Shown: positions 19,174-28,704 of the stretch, piece after piece | Layout: every line of letters starts with the position of its first letter | Position numbering within the stretch: position 1 is the first letter of the stretch | Assembly (NCBI RefSeq): GCF_003344045.1 | Contig: NZ_QFWX01000001.1 | Coordinates: forward strand, 310,001 to 374,000 | Length of the DNA: 64,000 bases | Reading direction: 5' to 3' | Source of the DNA: Marinobacter vulgaris | GTDB lineage: Bacteria > Pseudomonadota > Gammaproteobacteria > Pseudomonadales > Oleiphilaceae | Notes under the pieces: generated by a model | The model's database searches: none | What the model saw: the letters and a program-made list of their open reading frames with translations, nothing else | Told to the model about the DNA's origin: nothing | Made by a program: the position numbers and the translations under genes

Positions 19174-19419
19174 TCAGCTGTGGGACTTGTCCCGTGGCTT
19201 TTCTTCGGCGCTGCTGGCCTGGTAGGCCTTGGCGTCGGCATTCTCTTCTTCGATGGCGTCCTGGTCTGCATCCTTTTTGCTGTCTTCATCGCTCATGGAC
19301 TTCTTGAAACCACGAATGGCGCCGCCCAGGTCACTACCGATGTTGCGGAGCTTTTTGGTTCCGAACAGAAGAATAACAATGCCGAGTACGATTAGGAGTT
19401 GCCAGATACTGATGCCCAT
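19174..19419 (-). CDS. tatA: Sec-independent protein translocase TatA
   Basis: The 81-residue pore-forming subunit has the N-terminal helix [20 protein letters not shown], the FG hinge and the amphipathic [15 protein letters not shown] helix, then a charged tail. First gene of tatABC, 100 bp after hisE. Confidence 0.96.
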   Translation of the reverse strand: MGISIWQLLIVLGIVILLFGTKKLRNIGSDLGGAIRGFKKSMSDEDSKKDADQDAIEEENADAKAYQASSAEEKPRDKSHS

Positions 19420-19519
19420 GCCGGGACCCTCGTTGCTATATTTCTATTATGTTTCTGTTAAATCCGATTGTACGCCACATCGGGGGGCATCCGGAAACCC
19501 TCTTCAGAGGTATCTCCGG

Positions 19520-19849
19520 TCATTTGCCACGCGACGCCTTCTCTTCAAGGCCTGAAAGGTCAAAGCGGCTGGCCAGTTCGTCGAGCACGTCTTTGGGGCC
19601 CAGGCCCAGGCGCGACAGCATGACCATGCTATGAAACCAGAGATCTGCGGTTTCATAAACCACATCCCGGGTTTCGCCCGAGTGCTCCGCGTCCTTGGCG
19701 GCCAGCAGAGTTTCCGTACACTCCTCTCCCACCTTTTCCAGGATCTTGTTAAGGCCCTTCTGGTGAAGGCTGGCAACGTAGGAGGTGTCCGGGTCCGCCT
19801 CCCGGCGGGCCTCCAGCACCCGGGCCAGTTGTTCCAGAACGTCACTCAT
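19520..19849 (-). CDS. hisE: Phosphoribosyl-ATP pyrophosphatase
   Basis: HisE hydrolyses phosphoribosyl-ATP to phosphoribosyl-AMP, step 2 of histidine synthesis. The protein of 109 residues has the family core [19 protein letters not shown] and [13 protein letters not shown]. The start at 19849 (MSDVLEQL) overlaps the hisI stop by 8 bp; the longer open frame lies inside hisI. Confidence 0.95.
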   Translation of the reverse strand: MSDVLEQLARVLEARREADPDTSYVASLHQKGLNKILEKVGEECTETLLAAKDAEHSGETRDVVYETADLWFHSMVMLSRLGLGPKDVLDELASRFDLSGLEEKASRGK

Positions 19850-20279
19850 TGCTGCTGCCTCCCAGTTTGTTGCCATAAATTGCCTTAGGGTCCCGGAGAA
19901 CCGGCTCGACACTTGTCCATTGACCATTTTCCAGCCGGCGGTAGAAGCAGCTGCGACGGCCGGTGTGACAGGCAATGCCGCCTTTCTGTTCGACCTTGAG
20001 AAGAATCACGTCCTCGTCACAATCCAGCCGTATTTCCGCAATAATCTGCTGATGGCCGGAGGTTTCGCCTTTGCGCCACAGTTTACCCCTTGACCGTGAC
20101 CAATACACGGCCTGCCCCTCTTCAGCGGTCAGCCTGAGGGACTCGGCGTTCATCCAGGCCATCATGAGGATATCCCCGGTGGTGGCATCCTGGGCGATGG
20201 CAGGCACCAGCCCGTCCGCGTTCCAGCGAATCTCTGCCAACCAGTCGTGGCTTCTGACTCTAGCTTCTGAATCTTGCAT
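19842..20279 (-). CDS. hisI: Phosphoribosyl-AMP cyclohydrolase
   Basis: The enzyme opens the adenine ring of phosphoribosyl-AMP, step 3 of histidine synthesis. The 145-residue protein has [18 protein letters not shown] and the zinc site in [13 protein letters not shown] with [11 protein letters not shown]. hisI and hisE are separate genes here rather than the E. coli fusion. Confidence 0.96.
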   Translation of the reverse strand: MQDSEARVRSHDWLAEIRWNADGLVPAIAQDATTGDILMMAWMNAESLRLTAEEGQAVYWSRSRGKLWRKGETSGHQQIIAEIRLDCDEDVILLKVEQKGGIACHTGRRSCFYRRLENGQWTSVEPVLRDPKAIYGNKLGGSSNE

Positions 20280-20293
20280 TTATATGACGTCCA

Positions 20294-21943
20294 TCAGGTT
20301 TTGCGTGCGCTGCCGGCAATCAGCCAGGTAGCTGCAGCCAACAGGGCCCAGCCGTGGGCCGGCATGGTCTGTGCAATGGTGGCCAGGTCGTGGTCGATGC
20401 TCAGCCAGGCTACCCCAACCAATGCGGCGGCTGCCAACCCCCGGCGCCAGCGCCGCTCTTCCCGGGCACGGTTCTCCCGGAGCAGTTCCAGTGTAGCGCG
20501 GCTGGACTGGCCGTTGGAGCCGGAATTGCGCAGCTGTACCAGCGCATCGTGGACCAGCTGCGGCATCTCGGGCGACTGTTCCAGCCAGGCGGGCAGATGG
20601 GTCTGCAGCGACTTGATCAGGCCGGAAGGGCCGATACGCTTGCGCATCCAGGTTTCCAGGAAAGGCTGCGCGGTGCTCCACAGGTCGAGCTCCGGGTAGA
20701 GCTGGCGCCCCAGGCCCTCGACATTCAGCAGGGTCTTCTGCAGCAACACCAGTTGTGGCTGCACTTCCATGTTGAATCGCCGCGCTGTCTGGAACAGCCT
20801 CAGCAGGAAGTGGCCAAAGGAAATGTCCTTTAGCGGCTTTTCAAAAATGGGCTCGCAGACGGTACGGATGGCGGCTTCGAATTCGTTGACTCGGGTGTCC
20901 GCGGGCACCCAGCCGGACTGGATATGGAGCTCCGCGACCTGGCGATAGTCGCGACGGAAAAACGCCAGCAGATTGCGCGCCAGGTAGCTCTGGTCGTCCG
21001 GGTCAAGGGTACCGACAATGCCGAAATCGACGGCGATGTACCTCGGATCCGCCGGATTGCTGACGTCCACGAAAATATTGCCCGGATGCATGTCGGCGTG
21101 GAAAAAACTGTCCCGGAAGACCTGGGTGAAGAAGATCTCCACACCTTTCTCCGCCAGGACCTTCAGGTTCACACCTGCTGCCTGCAGTGCCGCAACGTCA
21201 GCAATGGGAATGCCGTAGATGCGTTCCATGACCAGAACCGACTTGCGGGTATAATCCCAGTCGATGTAAGGAATGTAGATCAGCGACGAATTCTCGAAAT
21301 TGCGCCGCAGCTGGCTGGCATTGGCCGCTTCCCGCTGCTGGTCCAGTTCGTCGTGAATGGTGGAGTCGTAATCTGCCACCACTTCCACCGGATGCAGCCG
21401 CCGGCCTTCGGACCAGTACCGTTCCAGCAGGCCGGCCATCATGTACAGCAGGGACAGATCCTGGCGGATGACACGCTCGATGCCGGGGCGTATTACCTTG
21501 ACCACCACTTCCCGGCCGTCCCGCAGAGTGGCGGCATGGACCTGGGCCACGGAGGCGGAGGCCATGGGTTCGCGGGAAAACTCGGCAAACAGCTCTGCCA
21601 CCGGTGCACCGAGGGATTTCTCGATGATGTCCTGGGCGGCTTCGCCGGGGAATGGCGGAACCTTGTCCTGCAGATTCTTGAGAGAGAACGCCATGTCGTC
21701 CGGCAGCAGGTCCCGGCGGGTGGAGAGAATCTGGCCAAATTTGACGAACACCGGCCCCAGTTCCTCGAGGGCCAGGCGCAACCGGTCACCCCGGTCGAGC
21801 TTGGGTTGCGGGAACAGATGCCAGGGCGCCAGCAGGAAAAACAGCTTCAGCGGGACAGGCAGTTCCGCCATTGGCAGAAAGATATCCAGCCGGTACCGGC
21901 AGAATACCCAGGCAATGCGGAACAGGCGTTGCAGGCGCTTCAC
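20294..21943 (-). CDS. ubiB: Ubiquinone biosynthesis regulatory kinase-like protein UbiB
   Basis: UbiB is an atypical ADK/ABC1-family ATPase needed for coenzyme Q synthesis. The 549-residue protein has the family signature [14 protein letters not shown], the VAQVHAA loop, the HADMHPGN catalytic-loop motif, the DFGIVGTL metal motif, and two C-terminal membrane helices (around 497-516 and 525-544). It overlaps ubiJ by 4 bp. Confidence 0.97.
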   Translation of the reverse strand: MKRLQRLFRIAWVFCRYRLDIFLPMAELPVPLKLFFLLAPWHLFPQPKLDRGDRLRLALEELGPVFVKFGQILSTRRDLLPDDMAFSLKNLQDKVPPFPGEAAQDIIEKSLGAPVAELFAEFSREPMASASVAQVHAATLRDGREVVVKVIRPGIERVIRQDLSLLYMMAGLLERYWSEGRRLHPVEVVADYDSTIHDELDQQREAANASQLRRNFENSSLIYIPYIDWDYTRKSVLVMERIYGIPIADVAALQAAGVNLKVLAEKGVEIFFTQVFRDSFFHADMHPGNIFVDVSNPADPRYIAVDFGIVGTLDPDDQSYLARNLLAFFRRDYRQVAELHIQSGWVPADTRVNEFEAAIRTVCEPIFEKPLKDISFGHFLLRLFQTARRFNMEVQPQLVLLQKTLLNVEGLGRQLYPELDLWSTAQPFLETWMRKRIGPSGLIKSLQTHLPAWLEQSPEMPQLVHDALVQLRNSGSNGQSSRATLELLRENRAREERRWRRGLAAAALVGVAWLSIDHDLATIAQTMPAHGWALLAAATWLIAGSARKT

Positions 21944-22578
21944 GAGGTCTCCGGTGGGTCTTGTTGATCGGTGTTTTCCAGCCGTGCAATCCTGGCTTCC
22001 AGGCGTTCGGTCTGCAGGTGCAACCGGTCGATATCCGTGAAGGTAGCCTCAAGTTCCCTGCGGCCGGGCAGGCTCTGGCTTTCCTCGTGGATGTATTCCT
22101 CAAGGTTGTCGTTCAGCGAAGCGAACGCCCGCCTGCTCCAGCGCACGGCCCCGCGAACGCGCTGACCGATGAAGTGGGCAGGCACATCGCCAATATAGGC
22201 CGCCATGGCCGCTTCCCAGTCCGGGTTGAGCTGGTCTATGGCACGCTGGAACTGATGCGCCAGGGCGGTGTCGCCGGTGACCTGAATGCGCCCTTCCTTG
22301 AACACCTGGTCGTCACCGGTTGCCAGGGCGGCAAAGGCCATGGGCCGGCCAGACAATATCAGCGCCGGAGATTCGACCGGTTGACTGGTCACCTGAACGC
22401 GGTCACCGGCCTGCTGCAACACCAGGGTGAGCCCCACAGTCTCCAGCGAAAACTGTACCGGCCCCGTCAGTGCGGACATCAGTGCCCCTTTGCCCGCCGG
22501 GTCCAGCTCCAGGGCGCGGTTGAGGGCACTCTCGACGATGGCGGTAACGGCGGACATCAGGGTAGGGCCAGGAAACAT
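21940..22578 (-). CDS. ubiJ: Ubiquinone biosynthesis accessory factor UbiJ (SCP2 domain)
   Basis: The 212-residue protein has an N-terminal SCP2 lipid-binding domain ([20 protein letters not shown]) and a C-terminal coiled coil ([22 protein letters not shown]). UbiJ, with UbiK, organises the soluble CoQ-synthesis complex. Its start shares TGATG with the ubiE stop. Confidence 0.93.
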   Translation of the reverse strand: MFPGPTLMSAVTAIVESALNRALELDPAGKGALMSALTGPVQFSLETVGLTLVLQQAGDRVQVTSQPVESPALILSGRPMAFAALATGDDQVFKEGRIQVTGDTALAHQFQRAIDQLNPDWEAAMAAYIGDVPAHFIGQRVRGAVRWSRRAFASLNDNLEEYIHEESQSLPGRRELEATFTDIDRLHLQTERLEARIARLENTDQQDPPETS

Positions 22579-23393
22579 CAGGGCTTGATTCCGACGTGCA
22601 GGGCGACCACGCCGCCGGTCATGTTGTAATACTTGCAGTTCACCAGCCCGGCCTCTTCCATCATTGCTTTCAGGGTATCCTGGTCCGGATGCATGCGGAT
22701 GGACTCGGCCAGATATTTGTAGCTGCCGGAGTCGCCGGCAATCAACTGGCCCATCAGCGGCAGGGCGTTGAACGAGTACACATCGTAGGCCTTGCTGAGC
22801 AGCGGATTGGTGGGTTTGGAAAACTCCAGCACCATCACCTTGCCGCCCGGTTTGAGGACCCGGGTCATATCCCGCAGAGCCTGGTCCTTGTCGGTGACAT
22901 TTCGCAGGCCGAAGGCAATACTGACGGCGTTGAAGCTGTTGTCCGGGAATGGCAGGTGTTCGGCGTCCGCCTGGACGTACTCGATGTTGCCGGCATAACC
23001 ACGGTCCATCAACCGGCCACGACCGACCTGCAGCATAGAGGCGTTGATATCGGCGAGCACCACCTTGCCGGCAGGACCAACAAGATCGGAAAACTTCATG
23101 GTCAGGTCGCCGGTACCGCCGGCAATATCGAGCACCTGATGGCCTTTGCGCACCCCGGAAAGCTCAATGGTGAAGCGTTTCCAGAGACGGTGAATTCCCA
23201 TGGACATGAGGTCGTTCATCAGGTCATATTTGCCCGCCACTGAGTGGAATACGTCCGCTACCTGGCCGGCTTTCTGGCTTTTGGGCACGTTGCGGAAGCC
23301 AAAATGGGTGACGTCGTCTTTCGGGGCGCCTGATTGCGGCTGGTTGGCCGACGATTGTTGCTCGCTCATGACTTTTTCCTGGTATTCACTCAT
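22578..23393 (-). CDS. ubiE: Ubiquinone/menaquinone C-methyltransferase UbiE
   Basis: This SAM-dependent enzyme methylates the quinone ring carbon. The 271-residue protein has HFGFRNVP, the SAM motif [12 protein letters not shown], and [12 protein letters not shown] second ATG at 23369 (MSEQQSS) is also possible. It is the promoter-proximal gene of a nine-gene leftward operon down to rsmE. Confidence 0.97.
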   Translation of the reverse strand: MSEYQEKVMSEQQSSANQPQSGAPKDDVTHFGFRNVPKSQKAGQVADVFHSVAGKYDLMNDLMSMGIHRLWKRFTIELSGVRKGHQVLDIAGGTGDLTMKFSDLVGPAGKVVLADINASMLQVGRGRLMDRGYAGNIEYVQADAEHLPFPDNSFNAVSIAFGLRNVTDKDQALRDMTRVLKPGGKVMVLEFSKPTNPLLSKAYDVYSFNALPLMGQLIAGDSGSYKYLAESIRMHPDQDTLKAMMEEAGLVNCKYYNMTGGVVALHVGIKP

Positions 23394-23507
23394 GGCTGGG
23401 TCCTGTCAGGATCTGAACCCCGTATTCTAACGCCTGCGGGGGTGGCTACAAGTTTAATGCCGCCTTACACTGTAAAACTGTCCCCAATTTGCGGAGAAAC
23501 CCGATCC

Positions 23508-23786
23508 ATGTCCGTTATTGATGTCCATCGCGCCCATTCCCTCGACAAAGACCACGCCCGCCAGGCGGCCGAAACCCTGGCCAGGGATCTGTCCAAGCAG
23601 TTTGACGTGAATTACCAGTGGGAAGGCGACCATCTGAAGTTCAAGCGCAGCGGGGTGAAGGGACACCTCAATCTCACCGCCAGCGATCTCCATATCCATC
23701 TGGAGCTGGGGATGATGCTACGGCCGTTCAAATCCCGCATCGAGCAGGAAATCCATTCCCAGCTGGACCAGATTCTGAAGGCCTGA
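23508..23786 (+). CDS. Polyhydroxyalkanoic acid system family protein (PHA_gran_rgn)
   Basis: The 92-residue protein (MSVIDVHRAHSLDKDHARQA, then a VNYQWEGD.LKFKRSGVKG core) fits the small family annotated as putative polyhydroxyalkanoate granule regulators, often next to ubiE. The start at 23508 has GCGGAGA upstream. Function is inferred from family naming only. Confidence 0.8.
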   Translation: MSVIDVHRAHSLDKDHARQAAETLARDLSKQFDVNYQWEGDHLKFKRSGVKGHLNLTASDLHIHLELGMMLRPFKSRIEQEIHSQLDQILKA

Positions 23787-23800
23787 GCGAAGGTATCCCG

Positions 23801-24550
23801 CTAAAGGTCACCCGGCAGCTCAAACGGCTTTGGGTGGCCTTTCAGAATATTGTCCATCACCTTTCTCTCCCTCGTCACCAGTCGGTCGATGAGCAGTTCC
23901 ACATCATTCATTTTGCGGAAGGCGGAATAGCCCCGATGCAGGAAGCTGTGCAGGTCGCTCAGGTCCGCCATTTCCGCTGGCGCCCTGCTCATGGATAGCA
24001 GCCAGCCCAGGGTGCGGTTGCGCACGTAGCGATCCAGTTGCTGACCTACCTCTGCTACCAGGGTGATCTGGCGTTCGCGATGGGCCATGCGCTGGCTGCT
24101 GCGGAAAACCTGGCAATAGTTATCACTGGTCAGTGCGTCCGGTGAGAAACCCTGGTGGTGGCAAAGCTCAGCCAGCTCCAGATCCAGCTGCTGGGTAATC
24201 AGGTTAAGCTCGACCAGTCCGGCAAAGGTATCCAGCAGGTTGTCCGGCAACCACTTCACCATTTTCGGGAAGACCCGGTCGATGTTGTCATCGCGGCGGG
24301 TCATGCCGGCAGGGGCGTACAGGTCTGTTAGCAGGAATTCCAGGCCGGTGTGATAGCCCGGGTGTCGGTAGAGGTCCCCATGGGTGTCTTTGAGCCGCTG
24401 CGCCTGCCAGTCCGCAATCAGGAAGGTGTGTTCCAGCAAGGGGTGGGCGGCCTTGTGCTGGCGAAAGTCGTGGTAGTCCAGCAACAATTGCTGCAAGCGG
24501 CGGGCGCTGCTGGATTGGACGCTGGTGGCGACGAGGCGCTCACGATACAT
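23801..24550 (-). CDS. FFLEELY-motif-type protein of unknown function
   Basis: The 249-residue, largely helical cytoplasmic protein has LEFLLTDLYAPAGMTRRD, the place where relatives carry FFLEELY, and a C-terminal FRKMNDVELLIDRLVTRER. These proteins are common in Marinobacter and Pseudomonas, with no known function. A 13-bp inverted repeat lies directly before its ATG and no Shine-Dalgarno sequence is evident. Confidence 0.7.
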   Translation of the reverse strand: MYRERLVATSVQSSSARRLQQLLLDYHDFRQHKAAHPLLEHTFLIADWQAQRLKDTHGDLYRHPGYHTGLEFLLTDLYAPAGMTRRDDNIDRVFPKMVKWLPDNLLDTFAGLVELNLITQQLDLELAELCHHQGFSPDALTSDNYCQVFRSSQRMAHRERQITLVAEVGQQLDRYVRNRTLGWLLSMSRAPAEMADLSDLHSFLHRGYSAFRKMNDVELLIDRLVTRERKVMDNILKGHPKPFELPGDL

Positions 24551-24558
24551 GGGGGTGT

Positions 24559-24603
24559 GGCTCCACTAAACCTGCGATCGAAGCGGGCCAGTTTAGCGGA
24601 GCC
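24559..24603 (-). repeat. Inverted repeat directly upstream of the FFLEELY-type gene
   Basis: GGCTCCACTAAAC (24559-24571) and GTTTAGCGGAGCC (24591-24603) can pair over 13 bp with one G-U. The stem sits 8 bp before the start codon on the minus strand, so it could terminate the upstream hydrolase message or mask the initiation region. Confidence 0.6.
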
Positions 24604-24623
24604 GAAACGATTGTGCAGCAACC

Positions 24624-25547
24624 TCAGCCGTGGGCGATAGCCGGCAGGGTTTCAAAGCCTGGTACCCATTCCTTGCTGTCGAGCGTGATGAAATGGCTGG
24701 GGGCCTCGGTTTCAACAATGCGCATGGTGGTCGGGCTCTGGCGGGCACTGGCCAGCATGGCCTGGCGATCCAGAATACGATCCACGGCGGGGATCAGGAA
24801 GGTACCGTAACGCACGTTGTTGTAGACGCTTGCGTCTGTCCGGCCCATCCACTCCATCAGGTCCTCGATGTTACGAACAATGGTCAGGTGATCCTTGGTG
24901 GCGGAAAACAGTTTGCCCAGCAGCTGCTTCTTGCGTGGATTCATCTTGCCGAAAAAGGTCTGGCCGTAGGCAGACGACGGCGCGCTGTTGATCAGGCGGA
25001 TCAGCCACGGCCACATGCCATGGCTTACCGGTTCCAGTATGGCGGTCACCAGGGCGGAAAGCCGGCCATCCGGGAGCACCGGGGCTTCCAGTACCACTTC
25101 CACGTGTTCAAACAGCTCCGGACACTGATTGATAGCCTCCAGAATGACAGCGCCACCGCGGGAATGACCGTGCACACGGATATTGTCGGTACTCGGCAGG
25201 TTTGCCAGTGCCTGGTTCAGAATGCAGGCGTCGTATTCAATGGTGCCTTCCATGTGTTCAATGGGCGCTTCCCAGTCCGGAGACTCGGGCGTTACTCCAT
25301 TGACCGGAATGTGGTAATTGCTACAGGTAAGCAGGATCAGTTCGGTAGTGGGTGCATCGTAGGCCTGGGTGAAGTAGCAGTGGTTCTCCAGAAAGCCGTG
25401 TACGCCGATAACGGTCTGTTCCGCCTTGCCACTGTGATTACGGACAGAAACAGCGCCGGTGCCGACACGGTAAACGTGCCCCGAGAACATTTCGGAGTAG
25501 GCGCTTTCTATCGGTTTTATCAGTTTGCGTACATGACTCGCTTTCAT
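24624..25547 (-). CDS. Alpha/beta hydrolase
   Basis: The 307-residue protein has an oxyanion-region GVHGFLENH and a nucleophile elbow GHSRGG, with a likely catalytic His near the C-terminus (SHFITL). No signal peptide is seen. It is divergent from the wax ester synthase gene, so a role in neutral-lipid or ester turnover is plausible, but the substrate cannot be read from the sequence. Confidence 0.82.
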   Translation of the reverse strand: MKASHVRKLIKPIESAYSEMFSGHVYRVGTGAVSVRNHSGKAEQTVIGVHGFLENHCYFTQAYDAPTTELILLTCSNYHIPVNGVTPESPDWEAPIEHMEGTIEYDACILNQALANLPSTDNIRVHGHSRGGAVILEAINQCPELFEHVEVVLEAPVLPDGRLSALVTAILEPVSHGMWPWLIRLINSAPSSAYGQTFFGKMNPRKKQLLGKLFSATKDHLTIVRNIEDLMEWMGRTDASVYNNVRYGTFLIPAVDRILDRQAMLASARQSPTTMRIVETEAPSHFITLDSKEWVPGFETLPAIAHG

Positions 25548-25845
25548 AACTGGTCTCCTCCAGCACCCCGCGTTCGCCTCTTATTGGTTTTTATCGGTGC
25601 AGGTTGTTCAATTATACGCTCGGTTGCGGCCAGCAGACTTTTGACGAACCGAGCGCAAAGGCATATCGGGTGCCTCATAACCATTTCATCAATCGTTATT
25701 ACCAGTATATAGGTGAAAGGTTGCCCCCGTGTAATTTTTTGTGAGTGGGTGCCGCGAGTCCTTATATGGAGCCATTGGTGCTTGTCTGGCACAATGCACG
25801 GTCATCTATTCACTTCTCACTGTATTGACCCGGGGACAGACAGGT

Positions 25846-27240
25846 TTGAGTCAAAAGGAATCGCATCTGCTGTTGCCTGTGGATTCAGCCTGGCTGGCCC
25901 TCGAGCGACCGGAAAACCCCATGACCATCACGGTCATGCTGCGGGTGGAAGGACTGACGGCAGCCCGATTCCGGGAATTTCTGCGCACCTATTGGCTGGC
26001 CTGGGAGCGCTTTCGCTTCATGCCCGTGCGTCGGGCTCCGGGCTGGTGGTGGGAAGAGGATCCGGTTTTCTCGCTTCATCATCACCTTGAAGTGATTACT
26101 GGCGAGCTTGACCGACAGGCATTACAGGGCTGGGTGTCTGCCCGCCTGAACCAGCCCCTGCCCGCTTACCGCCCGCTCTGGAAGTTCTGGCTGCTGCCCG
26201 AAGCCGAGGGTGGCGCCGCGCTGCTGTTACGAATGCATCACTGCTACGCAGACGGTCTCTCCCTGCTGGGCATATTCGAGCGTCTGTGCCCGCCGTCACC
26301 ACGGCAGGCGCCGGTGCTGTACGGCGCGCCGGAACAGGCCGATGCCGGGCGTTGGGGGCGCGCTGCCAATGCCTGGCTGCGGGAGCTGACCGCCAGTGAG
26401 GTGCCTCAGGCCGAAGCCGGGTCCGGTGAGGACATTCCACGCAATGGTGGAACGGCCGGTCGCAACGGGCTGGAAAGGGCCACCTGGAAAAGCCTGAAGC
26501 TGGTTAACGAGCTCAGCCAGTTGCTGGTGGAACCGGAAGACACCGACTCATCGCTCAAACGCTCGCTGCTGGGCAGGCGGCAGTGCCGCTGGTCGCCACC
26601 GATCGCGCTGGACCGTTTTCGCCACATTGCCACGGTCACCAGCGTCACCATCAACGACGTTCTGCTCAGTTGCGTGGCCGCGGCGGTCCGCAAGCGGCTG
26701 GTGGCTGACAATACCGACATGGATGAGGCGGTACTTCATGCTGCGGTACCGGTGGATATTCGCAGCCGTCTTCCGGAGGGAATAAAACCCGAGCCCGGTA
26801 CCATGGGCAACTACTTCGGAACCGTGTTCGTGCCCTTGCCAGTGGACGGTGAAAGTGCCCTGGAGCGGCTTTTCCGCATCAAGCATGAAACCCGTAAACT
26901 CAAGAAAAGCTGGCAACCGGGGCTGTCTTGGGCGCTTGCGGGCAGTGCCTCTCTCATCCCCGAGGCCTGGCGTCAGCCGGTTGCGGATGTGTTCTATGGC
27001 AAAGCCAGCGCAGTGGTCTCGAACGTGGCAGGTACCCGGGATGAGCGCTATCTGGCCGGGTGCCGTATAACGGAACAGATGTTCTGGGTGCCCCAGGCGG
27101 GCGACATCGGGCTAGGGGTCAGCATTGCCAGTTATGCCGGCCAGGTCCAGTTCGGTGTTGTCGCTGACGAAGCCATCATGGTCGACCCCGAAACCTTCCT
27201 TGACGATTGTCTGCAAGAGCTCGATTGCTTCCCCGCCTGA
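25846..27240 (+). CDS. Wax ester synthase / diacylglycerol acyltransferase (WS/DGAT)
   Basis: The enzyme joins fatty alcohol or diacylglycerol with acyl-CoA to make storage lipid. It has the catalytic HHCYADG (family HHxxxDG), the N-terminal PVDSAWLALERPENPMTI, and the C-terminal SNVAGT motif followed by the late G-GLGVSIASYAG region. No ATG is available before PMTI. The TTG at 25846 gives the usual N-terminus (464 residues), while a GTG at 25741 would add 35 residues that do not look like the family. Marinobacter usually carries several WS/DGAT genes. Confidence 0.9.
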   Translation: MSQKESHLLLPVDSAWLALERPENPMTITVMLRVEGLTAARFREFLRTYWLAWERFRFMPVRRAPGWWWEEDPVFSLHHHLEVITGELDRQALQGWVSARLNQPLPAYRPLWKFWLLPEAEGGAALLLRMHHCYADGLSLLGIFERLCPPSPRQAPVLYGAPEQADAGRWGRAANAWLRELTASEVPQAEAGSGEDIPRNGGTAGRNGLERATWKSLKLVNELSQLLVEPEDTDSSLKRSLLGRRQCRWSPPIALDRFRHIATVTSVTINDVLLSCVAAAVRKRLVADNTDMDEAVLHAAVPVDIRSRLPEGIKPEPGTMGNYFGTVFVPLPVDGESALERLFRIKHETRKLKKSWQPGLSWALAGSASLIPEAWRQPVADVFYGKASAVVSNVAGTRDERYLAGCRITEQMFWVPQAGDIGLGVSIASYAGQVQFGVVADEAIMVDPETFLDDCLQELDCFPA

Positions 27241-27363
27241 CGGGTATTAATCCCAAAGTCCTGTTTCCGACGCCTCCTAAAAGATCAGAAAACCTGCTCC
27301 CTTGGCGCATGTTCCACTCCCTCCGCTTCGCCGACTATTGAATTCAGGCGAGAGAGTGCGCCT

Positions 27364-27389
27364 GAGCAACCGGTAATGACCCGTTGCTC
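27364..27389 (+). promoter_or_regulatory. Stem-loop in the porin 5' leader
   Basis: GAGCAAC (27364-27370) pairs with GTTGCTC (27383-27389), about 33 bp upstream of the porin ATG. No T-run follows. It may stabilise the leader mRNA. Confidence 0.4.
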
Positions 27390-27421
27390 AACACCCAGAT
27401 TCAATAAAAACCGGGGGAGTT

Positions 27422-28582
27422 ATGAACAACAACAATTTCAGAAAGTCAGGGCTTGCTATTGCGATGGCGGCTGCCATGGGGGCAAGTACCGGCGCCAACG
27501 CAGCAATCGAATTATATAGCGAAGATGGAACCAGTTTTTCTGTGGATGGTTATTTCAATGCCTTCTACGTTTCACGTGATGACGACTTGTCCGGAAATTC
27601 GGACTCCACGGTAAAGATGGGCTTCCTGCCCAACACCATCGGATTCAACTTCGCCAAGGACATGGGTGATATAGTCCTCGGAGGCCGGTCATCATTCTGG
27701 ACCACGATCAATGACTCAATGGACAACCCGACGGATACCGCCATCGATGTTCGTCAGTTTTATGCAACTGCTGATGGTGACTTTGGCCAGTTGCTGATTG
27801 GTAAAGACTTCGGACTGTATGCACGCTCCAACATCTTTCTGGATGAAATCCTGATGGGCTTTGGTTCTCCGGGTCTCTCATCCGGGGGTGTCTCCTTTGG
27901 TAACATCCGCACCGGCTATCCCTATCCGACACCAAGCGCGCAGATTACTTACCGGGCGCCGGCCATGGGTGGGCTGAACATTGCGGTCGCAATTATGGAG
28001 CCGGCTTCAACGACCAGCGACCCTAACCCGACAGATCCTTTTAACAATGATAACTTCCAGGAAGCGCCTCGCTTTGAATCTGAAATCAGCTATGCAACCT
28101 CTCTTGGCGGCGTAGATCTCACAGCCTGGTTGAACGGTCGTTATCAGAAGTCGGAGACTGAAAGTACCAATGAGTCCATCACTACAGAAGCCCTTGGATA
28201 TGGTGTAAAGGCCTCAATTGCAGGGTTTTCATTCCACGCATCGGGATTCACTTCCGAGGGAGATAACCCTGTTCTTTTGATAAATGCACCGTTAGCCAGT
28301 GAAGAGGATGCGGACGGCTTCCTTGTTCAGGGTTCCTATAGCTTTGGAGCTAATCGTGTGGCGGTCTCCTACGGCGAAACGGATGCAGATGCAAACGGAC
28401 TTGGGGCTGCCGGGCTTGGAGATTTCGAAACCGAGAACACTACGATTGGCTTCTTCCACGACGTAAACAGCAACTTCAAGCTGGTTGCTGAATACAACAT
28501 GTTTGAGCAGGAAGTAAAATCCTCAGGTGCTGAAGCGGCCGATATGGACACCATAGCCGTGGGGGCGGTTATTACGTTCTGA
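27422..28582 (+). CDS. Outer membrane porin (Gram-negative general porin type)
   Basis: The 386-residue protein has a signal peptide cleaved after GANA (about residue 27), beta-strand alternation throughout, and ends in Phe (AVGAVITF), the outer-membrane assembly signal. Motifs SVDGYFNAFYVSR and DVRQFYATADGDFGQLLIGKD are porin-like. Its base and codon use is less GC-rich than its neighbours, common for strongly expressed porins. It stands alone between the wax synthase and nosP; its substrate is unknown. Confidence 0.85.
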   Translation: MNNNNFRKSGLAIAMAAAMGASTGANAAIELYSEDGTSFSVDGYFNAFYVSRDDDLSGNSDSTVKMGFLPNTIGFNFAKDMGDIVLGGRSSFWTTINDSMDNPTDTAIDVRQFYATADGDFGQLLIGKDFGLYARSNIFLDEILMGFGSPGLSSGGVSFGNIRTGYPYPTPSAQITYRAPAMGGLNIAVAIMEPASTTSDPNPTDPFNNDNFQEAPRFESEISYATSLGGVDLTAWLNGRYQKSETESTNESITTEALGYGVKASIAGFSFHASGFTSEGDNPVLLINAPLASEEDADGFLVQGSYSFGANRVAVSYGETDADANGLGAAGLGDFETENTTIGFFHDVNSNFKLVAEYNMFEQEVKSSGAEAADMDTIAVGAVITF

Positions 28583-28640
28583 TCGCAGGCGACAGGGCGC
28601 AGGGAAGCGACTCTGTCTTGTTTCAGGGTAAGACTAAAGT

Positions 28641-28666
28641 GCCGGTTTGCGTCCCCGCAAACCGGC
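28641..28666. terminator. Hairpin between porin gene and nosP
   Basis: GCCGGTTTGC / GCAAACCGGC is a perfect 10-bp stem with loop GTCCCC. It has no T-run and may be a weak terminator or mRNA-end stabiliser after the porin gene. Confidence 0.5.
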
Positions 28667-28704
28667 AGCGCTGGCAGGCATTGATTCAGGAGGTATTTTA
28701 ATCA

